Assembly: GCF_002099425.1 (NCBI RefSeq)
Contig: NW_018344004.1
Span: 7,103,001 to 7,167,000 of the forward strand
Source of the DNA: Phascolarctos cinereus
Lineage: Eukaryota; Chordata; Mammalia; Diprotodontia; Phascolarctidae
Length of the DNA stretch: 64,000 nt
Reading direction: 5' to 3'
Positions 11,050 through 21,949 of this stretch are shown piece after piece (position 1 is the stretch's first letter; every line of letters starts with the position of its first letter). A program made the position numbers and the translations under genes. The notes below the pieces were generated by a model. The model searched no databases and had not been told where the DNA came from. It was given only the letters and a program-made list of their open reading frames with translations.

Positions 11050-13975
11050 TTATTTTGCCCAATTATATTCCAGTAAAACTGACAATCCAAGTAAAATGGG
11101 CAAATAATTACTACAATATAAACTGTCTTGATTAACAAAAAAGGAAATAGAATGAATACTTCAATAACCCCAAGTGAAAAAAACAAATTGTAAAAGCTAT
11201 CCATGAAGTACCTAAGAAAAAATCTCCAAGAACAGATGGATTTACAAGTGAAATCTACCAAACATTTAAGGAATGATTAATCTCAATGCTATATAAACTA
11301 TTTGAAAAAAATAAGGAAATAACGATTCCTGCCAAACTTCTTCTGTGACTCAAATATGGTTTTGTCACCTAAGCCAGGAAGAGGAAAACAGAAAAAGAAA
11401 AGTATAGACCAATTTCCCTAATGAATATGGATGCAAAAAAAAGTAAATAAAATACTAACAAGGAAATTACAACAATATATTACAAAGATCAATGTCTAGT
11501 GGGATAGGATTTATGGCAGGAATGTAGGTTTGGTTCAATATTAGGAAAACTATCAGTATAATTGAACAAATTAATAAAAATAACAACAAAAATTTTATGA
11601 TTATTTCAATAGATGGAGAAAAAGCTTTGACAAAATAAAATGCCCTTTCCTACTAAAAACACCAGAAAGCATATGTATCAATGGAACCTTTCTAAAAATG
11701 ATAAGTAGTAGTTATCTAAAACCGAGAACAAGCATTATCCATAATAGGTATTAACCTGAAACCTTCTAATAAGGTCAAGAGTAAAGCCAGGATGTAATTA
11801 TCATCATTATCATTCAATATTGTACTAGATGTGCTAGCTATAACAACAAGATAATGAAAAAGTCAAAGAAATAAAGACAAGCAGTGAGGAAATAAAACTA
11901 TCATTCTTTGTAGATGATATGATAAGTTTAGAGAACCCTAGATAATCTAAAACAATAATCTTGACAATTAACAACTTCAGAAAAGTTGTAGAACATAAAA
12001 CAAAGCCACATAATCAATCTGCACTTCTATATACTAACAATAAAACTCACCAGGAAGAGAGAAAGAGAAATGTCCTTTAGCATAAAAGCAGACAGGGTCA
12101 GCTAGGTGGCACAGTGGATAGAGCACTGGCCCTGGTGTCAGGAGGACCTGAGTTCAAATCCAGCCTCAGACAAATAACACTCACTAGCTTTGTGACTCCG
12201 GGCAACTCACTTAACCCCAATTGCCACACACACACACACAATTAACGTAGACAGTACAAAATAATACAGATTCTACCTGCCAAGAGAAACCCAGGGATTA
12301 TATGAACACAATTACAAAATAATTTCCACACAAATAAACATGTAAATAATTAGAGAAATATTAACTGTTCATGGGGAAACTGAGCCAATATATAATTTTA
12401 CATAAGTTATTTCACTTAGTGCCATACCAATCAAACTACCAAGGAACTACTTCATAAAGCTATAAAAATAATAATGAAATTCATCTAGAAGATCAAAAGG
12501 TCAAGTATATAAAGGGAATCAATGAAAAAAAATGTTAAGGAAGTTCACCTAGCACTTCAGATTAAAGCAGCAATCATTAAAACCATCTTGTCCTGGCTAA
12601 TAAATAGAGTGGTGGATCAGCAGACTAGATCAGGTACACGATACATAGTAGCAAATGATCATAGTAATCTAGTGCTTAATAAAAGAAAAAAAAACAAAGC
12701 TTTTGGATTAAGAATTTATCATTTGAAAAAATTAATAGGAAAAAAGGAAAGCAGTTTGGCTAAAACTGCATAAAGACCAACATCTTATAAGATGAGATCA
12801 AAATGGATGGATGATTTAGACATTAAGGGTGATATCATATGCAAATTAGGGGAGCATGGAAAAATGCATGTATCAGATCTATGCATAAGGGAAGAGTTTT
12901 TCACCAAAAAAAAAGAGAGACAGAGGAGATAATGACAAATAACATGGATAATTTTAATTACATGAAATTAAATGCTTTTTCACAAACCAATGTAGCCAAA
13001 ATTAGAAAGAAAAATAGGAAAATGGGGGAAAAATGTTAGAGCAAGTTTAGCTGACACAGCCCTCATTTCTCTAAGTTGGAAAAAGAGCCAAATTTATAAA
13101 TATAAGAACCATTTCCCAGTTGATAAATGGTCAAAAGTTTTGAACAGGCAGATTTCTGTAAAAAGAAAAGAGATTAAAACTGTCAATATTCACATGAAAA
13201 AGACACTGTAAATAAATACTGATTAGAGAATGAAAATTGAAAGAACTCTGCAATACCACCTCATACCTATAAGATTGGCTTACATGAAAATGTTAGGAAA
13301 ATGACAAATGCTGATGGGAAAGTGGAAAAATTGGCATACCAATACTCTGTGTGTGGAATTATGAACTAGTCTATGCATTCTGGAGCACAATTTGCAATTA
13401 CACCCAAAGGGCTATAAAATTGTGCATCTGCTTTAACTTAGCCATACCACTACAAGTTCAGTAAACAAAAGAGATTACAAAAAAAAAAAAGAAAGAAAAT
13501 GACCTATCTGTACAAAAATATAGCAGCTCTTTTTATGTTGACAAAGAACTGGAAATTGAGGGTATATCCACCAATAGAATGGCTGAACAGGTTGTGGTAC
13601 ATTATAGTAAGGAATATTATTCTTGTTTAAGAAATGATGAGCAGTACTGTTTCAGAGAAACCTGGGAAATGAGCAGAATCAGGAGAACATTGTACATAGT
13701 AACAGCAATATTATAAGGATAATCAGCCAAGAAGGACTTAGATACTCAGATCAAAACAATGATGTAAAACAATTCCAAAGCACCAAAGAAGGAAAAATGG
13801 TATCCACCTCCAGAAAAAGAAGTGATCAACTCTCAATATTGATTGAAATATACTTTTTGTTTTTTTCTTTTGTAACATGACTGATATGGATCAGATTGAT
13901 TGCCTTCTCAAGGATGAGGAAGAATTGGGAGGTAGAGAAAGAATTTACAACTCAGAACTCTAAAAAAAAAATATA
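11050..13975 (+). mobile_element. L1 LINE, sense, right part: ORF2 reverse transcriptase to 3' end
   Basis: This continues the L1 split by HAL1. Translation gives, in several frames, the L1 order SKTDNPSKMGK, then a GFTSEIYQ-like segment (11238), then NFP-type finger motifs (11405), a palm segment around 11900 with FVDDMISLENP in place of FADDM, a C-terminal region (12520-13750) and a RETWEMSRIRRTLYIV-like ORF end near 13700. The 3' UTR has ttttgtaacatgactgatat at 13870 and an A-rich end near 13975. The copy has many stops and a SINE at about 12096. It is older than the full-length L1 near the window end. Confidence 0.8.
12096..12245 (+). mobile_element. MAR1/SINE1-type tRNA-derived SINE
   Basis: The sequence follows the marsupial SINE pattern: tcagctaggtggcacagtgg, then the internal polymerase III B-box-like gagttcaaatccagc, then tgtgactccgggcaactca and cttaaccccaattgcc. 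It ends in a short (CA)n tail. It sits in the ORF2 3' half of the host L1. The target duplication is not clear. Confidence 0.85.
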
Positions 13976-13979
13976 TTTA

Positions 13980-14340
13980 TTCATTTATTTACTCATATAG
14001 TGTTTAAAAGTGCTTTTTTTTCAATTTGAAAAGCTAGGACATTTTTTTTCCTTCCCTTCCCTGTAGTTTTTATTTATGATTTCTTGGAATATAGCTATAG
14101 AAAAAAAACAGGCTTTAAAAAAGCCCTTTGTGTTTCCAATGGAGCTACTTGACTATGCCTTTCAATCCAAATCACTCTTTTTTTCATTGAATGCCCAATA
14201 ACAGACCCCAGCCCAAGCCTTTGGTTTTGATAGCTTAGAATGAGTGTAAATATCAATTTTTCCTGTTATAGACAGAAATTATAAGAGTATTTCCCTCTCA
14301 ATTGATATTTTTTGGCTGGTAAGTTAGGCTATCTTCTACC
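13980..14340. other. Unassigned sequence between L1 and RTE-tailed element
   Basis: AT-rich with T runs. I see no gene or recognisable repeat in it. Confidence 0.4.
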
Positions 14341-14344
14341 TCAA

Positions 14345-14625
14345 TTTTTACCTATCCCTTAGTCTTTGAATGGTCATTGCCTCAGAAGAGTTGAGGCCTG
14401 GGAAAGACTTTAAATTAGAAAGGCCAAGATCACTTCCTGCATCCTGGGCCATTGCCAGTCATATTGACTTTTGTTTTGCCACTCAACTTTGATGACTCTG
14501 GAGGAGAGAGTAGGGCTGACTACTGTGTGCAGCTCTACCTTAATTAAATCCTATTCAAGCTTAAGTCATTGCCTTCATGATGTCACTAGTCCTCTTCAAA
14601 GAATGAAGCACAGTCAACCATAAAA
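14345..14625 (+). mobile_element. Non-autonomous element with RTE-type 3' end (RTE-mobilised SINE)
   Basis: The body has the sequence aaggccaagatcacttcctg and tgggccattgccagtca that I recall as common in marsupial genomes. The last 50 bases (gatgtcactagtcctcttca and a diverged gaatgaagcacag) match the 3' end of the RTE LINE seen antisense at 26695-26760. A shared 3' end is the usual sign that an RTE enzyme moved the element. No open frame is expected or seen. Confidence 0.6.
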
Positions 14626-14639
14626 ACAGCTCAGCTTCT

Positions 14640-15115
14640 AAAAAGTCCCATTAAACCTCAAAGTAAAGTATCATTTACTTTCCAATAAAATTGTGATTTT
14701 GTCTTTAGAGTCAGGATCATGCCTGTTAATTTAGCAAAATTTAGCCAATAAATCAAAAGATAAAGATTGAAGATGGAAGGATTAAAATATTCTAACCATA
14801 ATTTTTACTACTTTTAATTTATTCTTACTATAGTAACCTAAAATTTTTTGGATTAAATCTAAGATTAGTATTATTTTGAATTCTCAAAGAAAGTTTAGGA
14901 CTATTTGACTTTTTTTCCCCCTAAATTAGTTACAAGAATGACTAGCAACTGGAACCTGCTATATAACTTACCTTATTTAAGTCTATCATAAAGCTGACCA
15001 TATGTGATTGTTTTAGGTAGAAGTGAATACCAAATGTAAATTGGAATATACCAATAGGTCTCAGAGCATGAGGAAATGTGAAAAAGAAAATATGGTATCC
15101 CAGAGAAATGAGAGG
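14640..15115. other. Unassigned AT-rich sequence
   Basis: No recognisable coding, RNA or repeat signal apart from short A/T runs. Confidence 0.4.
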
Positions 15116-15119
15116 AAAA

Positions 15120-15392
15120 AATAGTGAGCTAGGTGGCTCAATAGATGCAACATTTGGCCTTCAGTCAAAACAATCTGAGTTCAGATATGATCACAGAAAC
15201 TTATTTGCTGTGTGACTTTGAATATTCAATTAAACTTTGTTTTCCTCAGTTTCCTGAACTACAAAATGAGAATAGTAGGACCTACTTCCCAAGGTAGTTG
15301 TTTGGATCAAATAAGATAATACTTATAAAGTCATTTTCACAGTGCTTGTCATGTAGTAAACATTTAACAAATGCATATTTCCTATATTTCTT
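15120..15392 (+). mobile_element. MIR/MON1-type CORE-SINE, sense
   Basis: Landmarks in order are tgagctaggtggctcaatag, the diverged B box (gagttcagatatgatc), tgctgtgtgactttg, tttcctcagtttcctgaac, then the CORE-downstream gtttggatcaaataagataa and the cagtgcttgtcatgtagtaa end. It is nearly full length but old. Confidence 0.75.
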
Positions 15393-15399
15393 CCAATGC

Positions 15400-16185
15400 C
15401 GAAATTACAAAATTCATGACTTATTAATTGTAGAAGGAAAATTCTGTTGAAGACACTCAAAAAGGGCAGTAGTTATGATGCAAAATCTATCTTTGTTTTG
15501 TGGAAGGTCAGAATTCCATAGTGTTGAAGAGGGATGAGTGCTGCCCCAACTCCCTTAAGAAACTGTTCAGTAAAAGTGAGTGTTAAGAGTTGTGGTGTTA
15601 CCAACCATCCATAAATTTATGGACTGTCAGTAAAAAATACCTAGCAAAAATTGCCTGTCAGTAAAAACCATAAAAAATTTTGTGTCAGTAAAAATGGCAA
15701 GATATTCTCAAATTCCCCCCCTTACTTTGATATCCTCTTCTCTATTTTGAGCAGTGAACTTAATAAAAACTTATATCAGAAACAAACTGTCAACTCTCAT
15801 GCTGGAAAGCTTACTCACTGTGTGATGTGGAGCAGGAAAAAAACAACGTGAGAAATTGTAGATTCTGTAAATGTTGACCCTGTGCAACTATAAAAAGAAA
15901 TGAGGAAAATAAATTGAAGGTTTCATTAATATATGATACATTTAACCTGAACATATGGTTATTTCTTTTGAAGAATGGAAATAGCATAAAGCATAAAGTG
16001 AAGGGACTTTTTTAAAAGTTAGATACTTTGGATTTTCTGAATGTGTGTCCTGTTGCTTTCTATCATCCTAAGAATTTCATATCTCCCATATACTTGATTA
16101 CTGAGGAATTATTCTAGACTGAAAAAACCATCAGTTGTTATGAATGGATTAAAAGGGGCACCAAAATGGGAACAAGAAGAGTAGT
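15400..16185. other. Unassigned sequence
   Basis: Contains a local oddity: four dispersed copies of gtcagtaaaa between about 15626 and 15695. There is no recognisable gene. The 66-codon frame at 15651-15851 runs through these copies and has no known domain. Confidence 0.4.
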
Positions 16186-16964
16186 TATGGAATTTATTTT
16201 TGAATTAATTTATTTTTAGTTTTCAACATTCACTTCCACAGGATTTTGAGTTGCAAATTTTATCCCCTTCTCTCCCCTACCTCCTCTCTAATCTGCCCTC
16301 CCTTATATCACCCCCTCCCCCTTCTCTTATCCCCTTCCCTTATAGTTTCCTGTAGTATAAGATAGATTTCCCTTTTGCCTGTATATCTTATTTCCCAGTT
16401 GCACATAAAAAAATAATTTTTACATTCATTTTTAAAACTTTGAGTTCCTGATTCTCTCCCTCCTTCCTTCCCCCCACCCTGCTTCATTGAGAAGGGAAGA
16501 AATTCAATGTAGATTACACATGTGTAGTCATGCCAAACATTTCCATAATAGTCATATTGTGAAAGACTAACTATATTTCCCTCTGACCCTGTATTCTGTC
16601 CTCTGATCCTGTACCTCCTCAAAAGTGTTTGCTTCTGATTACCCCCTTCCCTAATCTGCCTTCCCTTCTGTCAACACCCCTCTCTTGTCTTCTTCCCCCC
16701 AATTTTTGTGTAGGGTAAGATCGATTTCTATACCTAATTGACTGTGTATGTTATCCTTCCTTAAGCCAAATCACATGAGAGTATGGTTCACTCATCCCCT
16801 TATCTACCCCCTCTTCCCTTCCACTTTAAAAGCTTTTTCTTGTTTCTTTTAGGTGGGATAATTTACCCCATTCTATTTCTTCCTTTCTCCTTTTCCCAGT
16901 ACATTCATCTCTGACCCCTTAATTCATTATTTACATATTATCCCTTCATATTCAACTCACCCTG

Positions 16965-17211
<247 letters not shown>

Positions 17212-17590
17212 TCCTTCCAACAACCCTACTAATGAGAAAGGTCTCATGAGTTATAAATATCAACTTTCCTTGTAGGAATATAAACAGTTCAACTTTAGTA
17301 AGTCTCTTATTTCTTCTCTTTCCCATTTATCATTTCATGTTTTTCTTGAGTCTTGTATTTAAAAGCCCATTTTTCTATTTAGCTGTCTTCTCAAGAATGC
17401 ATTAAATTCTTCTACGTCATTGAATGTCAACCCCCCCCACATTGATTACGTTCAGTTTTGCTGGATAGGTGATTCTTGGTTTTAATCCTAGCCCTTTGAC
17501 TAATGGAATATCATATTCTAAGCCCTCTGATTCCTTAATGGAGAAGATGCTAAATCTTGTGTTATCCTGATTGTGCTTACAAAATACTTG

Positions 17591-17602
17591 AATTATTTCT
17601 TT
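17591..17602 (-). repeat. Target-site duplication, left copy, of nested L1
   Basis: aattatttcttt recurs at 18492-18503. Without the insert the HAL1 ORF1 text reads on directly from one side to the other. Confidence 0.8.
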
Positions 17603-18491
17603 TTTAAAAGTTAATTAATTTATTTTTAAATAATTCATTTTGATTTATGAATAATCATTTCCATATGCTTTTGAGTTTAAAATTTTTCTTCCCCTTTCTC
17701 CCCATCATCCTCCCTAAGATTGTGCACAATCTGATATAGGCTATACATATACATTCGTATTAAACATATTTTCACATTAGTGATGTTGTAAGAAAAAATT
17801 AGAACCAATAGGAGGGACCACCAGAAAGAGGAAACAAAACTCCACAGAAGAGAAAAAAATAGCAAATACTATGTTATAATCTGCATTCAAATTCCATAGT
17901 TCTTTCTTTGGATGTGGATAGCATTTTCCATCATGAGGCATTTGAAGATGTCTTAGATCCGTGTATTGTTGGGAAGGGTTAAGTTTATCAATATTAGTCA
18001 TCGCACAACATGGTTCTTGTTGTGTAAAACATTCCCTTGGTTCTGCTCACTTCACTCTGCATCAGACCATACAAGTCTTTCCAGGTGTTTCTGAAGTCAG
18101 CCTGTTCATCATTTCTTATAGCACAATAGTATTCCATTACATTCATATACCACAACTTGCTCAGCCTTTCCCCAATTGATGGGCATCCTCTCAATTTCCA
18201 ATTCTTTGCCACCACAAAAAGAGCTGCTATGAATATTTTTGTACTTGTGGGTACTTTTCCCATTTGTATGATCTCTTTGGGATATAGTCCTGGGAGTGCT
18301 GTTGCTGGGTCAAAGGGTATGCACATTTTTTATAGCCCTTTGGGCATAGTTTCAAATTGCTCTCCAAAGTGGTTGGATCATTTCACAACTCCACCAGCAA
18401 TGTATTAGTGTTCCAATTTTCCCACATCTTCTCCAATATTTATAATTTTCCTGTTTTGTTATGTTGTCCAATCTGATAGGTGTGATGCTTT
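17603..18491 (-). mobile_element. L1 LINE 3' end, antisense, severely 5'-truncated, nested in HAL1
   Basis: This 889-base insert consists of the end of ORF2 and the 3' UTR. The minus-strand frame at 18326-17994 (110 codons) gives the L1 ORF2 C-terminus (FDPATALPGLYPKE, then MEYYCAIRNDEQADF, then WKDLYGLMQSEVSRTKGMF). The 3' UTR to 17603 matches the full-length L1 at 56979-57340 closely, so both belong to one family. The flanking 12-bp duplication and the 5' truncation are typical of target-primed reverse transcription. Confidence 0.9.
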
Positions 18492-18503
18492 AATTATTTC
18501 TTT
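18492..18503 (-). repeat. Target-site duplication, right copy, of nested L1
   Basis: A second copy of aattatttcttt. HAL1 ORF1 antisense sequence (ctgactgcttgcaatatctt) follows. Confidence 0.8.
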
Positions 18504-20269
18504 CTGACTGCTTGCAATATCTTCTCCTTGACCTAGGAACTCTGGAATTTGTCTATAATATTCCCGGAAGTTTTCATTTAGGTATCTCTTTCAGAAGGTG
18601 ACCAGTGGATTCTTTCAATTTCTATTTTATCTTCTGATTCTAGAATATCAGGGTAGTTTTCCTTGATAATTTCATGAAGATGATGTCTAGGTTCTTTTTT
18701 TTATCATGGCTTTCAGGGAGTCCAATAATTTTTTAAGTTATCTCTCCTGGATCTATTTTCCAGATCAGTTATTTTTCCAATGAGATATTTCACACTTTCT
18801 TCTATTTTTTTTTTACTTTTTCCTTTTGTTTTGTAATTTCTTGATTTGCCATAGATTCATTAGCTTCCATTTGCTCCATTCTAATATTTAAGGAATTATT
18901 TTCTTCAGTGAGCTTCCAAAACCTGTGAGATCTAGGACTTCTTTTCCCATTTGGTCAATTCTGCTTTTGAAGGTATTCTCCTCACTGGCTTAATGGGCCT
19001 CTTTTGCCATTTAGTCTAGTCTACTTTTAAGGTGTTATTTTCTTCAGTATTTTTGAATCTCCTTTAGCAATGTTGACTCATTTTTCATGATTTTCTTGCA
19101 TCACTACCATTTCTCTCCCCAAATTTTCCTCTACTTCTCTTACTTGATTTTCAAAATCCTTTTTGAGCTCTTCCTTGGCTTGAAAACAATTCATATTTTT
19201 CTGGGAGGCTTTGGATGTAGGAATTTGACTTTGTTGTCTTCTTCTGAGTATATGGTTCGATCATCCTTGTCACCAAAGTAAGATTCTACACTCTGAGTTT
19301 CTTTTGGCTGCTGGTCACTCCCCAGCCAATTACTTGACTTTTTAACTCTTTGTTAAGGTAGGTCTCTGCTTCCAGTGGTTAGATGAAGAAGTTGTATTAA
19401 TCTCTGTAAGTAGGAAAATATACTAACAAATAAATCATAATTAGATTTATACCTCTATTATTAGCCTTCCTTGTTTGTTCAAATTGGCATGTTTTAATTT
19501 AATAGAGTTATCATTTATTAAGACATATTGGGAAGATAACAGAGTAGAGAAGCATTCAGCATACTTCTCCTAATATCCCCCCTACACCCAAGCAACAATA
19601 AAATAATGCCTCCAATCTAATTCTAGATTGGCAGAGCCAAGAAAAGGTCAGCGTGAAACATTCTTCCACCTCAAAACAACATAGAAAGAGAAATCTGTGA
19701 CTTGGATAGGAGGCTGGCCCAGAGTCCAAAACACCAGTGGTGGGATAAGGTACTGGTGACCGAAGCAGCAGCAGCTTCCAGAGCTCTCAAGCCAGGGACA
19801 GTAAGGGAATCTGTCAAGTAGTCAGAAAGAGATTACAGGGTATCCCCTACTAGTACTGAATACAGGACCAGGTGCTGTTCAGCACCCTCCATTGCCTATA
19901 CCCACTTCGGTGTCACAATTCAAGAGCAGAGAAAAGCACTTTTAGTTAAGAGGGAGCAGAACTCTAAGGGGCAACTGTTATGCAGTTCCACTGCCTATAA
20001 CCACTTCTGAATTACAGTTCAAGAGTGGAGAGGAGTACTTCAAGGGGAGAAGGAGTAGGAACCATGAAGGACAGTATCATTTCTGGTCCCAATGAAGGAT
20101 GTGGCATAAGAATTGTGTGTTACAACCCCAATAGATCAGAAGCCCTTTCTGGGTAGGACCAGAGTGCAGACCAAAAGAGCAATAACCACACCTCTCCTCA
20201 AATCACATCACCTTGGAAGAACTAAAAACTTCCAAAACCTCAGAAGAATCTCTAAAAACAGAAGTTTGA

Positions 20270-21400
20270 AAATGTCTGAAGCTGCAAAAATAAATGCTTT
20301 TCTATGCCCCATTTTGGAAAGATAGCTCAAAATCACCTCAAAGTGCAAAATCAAAAAATAGGGTGGGAAAATCAGCAAACAAAAAAAAGGAATTTGACCA
20401 TAAAAATCTATTATGGTGACAGGGAAAATCAAGACACAAACTTAGAGGACAATGAAGTCGAAACAGCAACAAACAAAGTATCAAAGGAAAGATGTGAATT
20501 TGATATAACCCCAACAATAATATTTAGAAAAGTTAAAAACTTATTTTCAAAATAAAAAGAGTGATCAAGGAATAATTCAGTAAAGAGCAAAGGAAGAAAA
20601 TTATGAAAAATACAATTAACTGCTTGTTAAAAGAGTCACAAAAATATTGAAGAAAATAACACCTTAAAAACAGAATTGGCCAAATAGGAAAAAAGTACAA
20701 GAGATCACTGAATGGAAAATACTTTCAAAATTAGAATTAGGCAAGTGAAAGCTAACGACCTCGTGAGACACTAAAAAAAAAGCAATAAAAGAAAGTAAAA
20801 AGAATGAAAAAAGAGGAAAATTTGAAATATCTGTGGGTAAACAAATGATTTGGAAATAGATAAAGAAGAGATATTCTACAAATTATTGGATTACTTGAAA
20901 GCTGTAATGGAAGGAAGAGCCAGACAGCATATTTAAATAAATGATTTTTTAAAAAGGTCCTGCCTCAGCATCTTCAGACTAGAAGTTAAGATAATAATTG
21001 AAAGAACACATTAATAATCACTGAATAAAATCCCCCAAATGAAAACTCCTAGGCAATATTATAAAAACAAATTTCAAAGCTTCCAGTTCAAAAATAAAAT
21101 ATTTCAAGCAGCGAGAAAGAAACCACTCAAATACTCTGGAGCCACAGTCAAGATTACACAATCTTTAGCAGCTACCACAGTAAAGGACTAGAGGGCTTAG
21201 AATATGATATTCTGGAGGAAAAAAGAGCTGGGATGGCAACCAAGAAGAAACTAACCAGCAAAGCTCAGTATAATCATTCAAGGGAAAGAATAAATATTTA
21301 TTGAAACAGATGACTTTCAACAATTCCTAATGAAAAGACTAGAGCTCATTAGAAAAGTTGGCTTTTAAATACAAGATCTAAAAGAAGAATAGAAACATAA
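20270..21400 (+). pseudogene. L1 ORF1 pseudogene
   Basis: This is the region between the 5' UTR and the inter-ORF spacer. It codes in broken frames for the usual ORF1p order: acidic N-terminal part, coiled coil (TLKTELAK-like near 20660), the RRM segment and a C-terminal domain ending near the ACI..RLIRKVGF-like stretch at about 21350. Only short frames stay open (for example 20304-20555). No single frame is longer than about 85 codons. Confidence 0.65.
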
Positions 21401-21949
21401 AGATGAAAGAGAAATTATAAGGGAATGAGAAAAGGTTGAAGTACATATCTTTCCATATGGAGATATGATACACATATCTTCTAAGAATATGATCATCTTA
21501 AGGGCAATTGTGAGGAATTTACATATAAAAAGGGTACAGGAGTGAGTCAGTCATGAATAGGTGAGAAAGAGGAATGTCCTGGGAGAATGGGGTTGAGAGA
21601 GGAAGAATGAAGAAATTGTCTCACAATAAAGAGGTGGACAAAAAAGAACTTTTACAGTGGAGGGGGTAAAATGGTGTAGTGAGCAACATTTGAAGCTCAC
21701 TCATAACTAAATTGTTAAAAAAAAAGGTAAAATAAACATGCATACTCAATTGGTAATAGAAATCTATCTTACCCAATAGGAAAGTAAGGTGGTAAGGGGG
21801 TAAGAAAAAGGAGAGGTGATAATAAAGAAAGCAGATAAAAGAAGTCACTGGTCAGAAGCAAAAACAGTCTTTATAAAAGCAACAGGATTAAAAAGGGAGA
21901 GGGCACGATAAATGCAATACAATAGGATGGAAGGAAACATACAGTTGAA

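Noticed and set aside
12096-12245. tRNA gene
   Set aside because: The A/B-box-like sequence belongs to a tRNA-derived SINE. No cloverleaf with acceptor stem is present.
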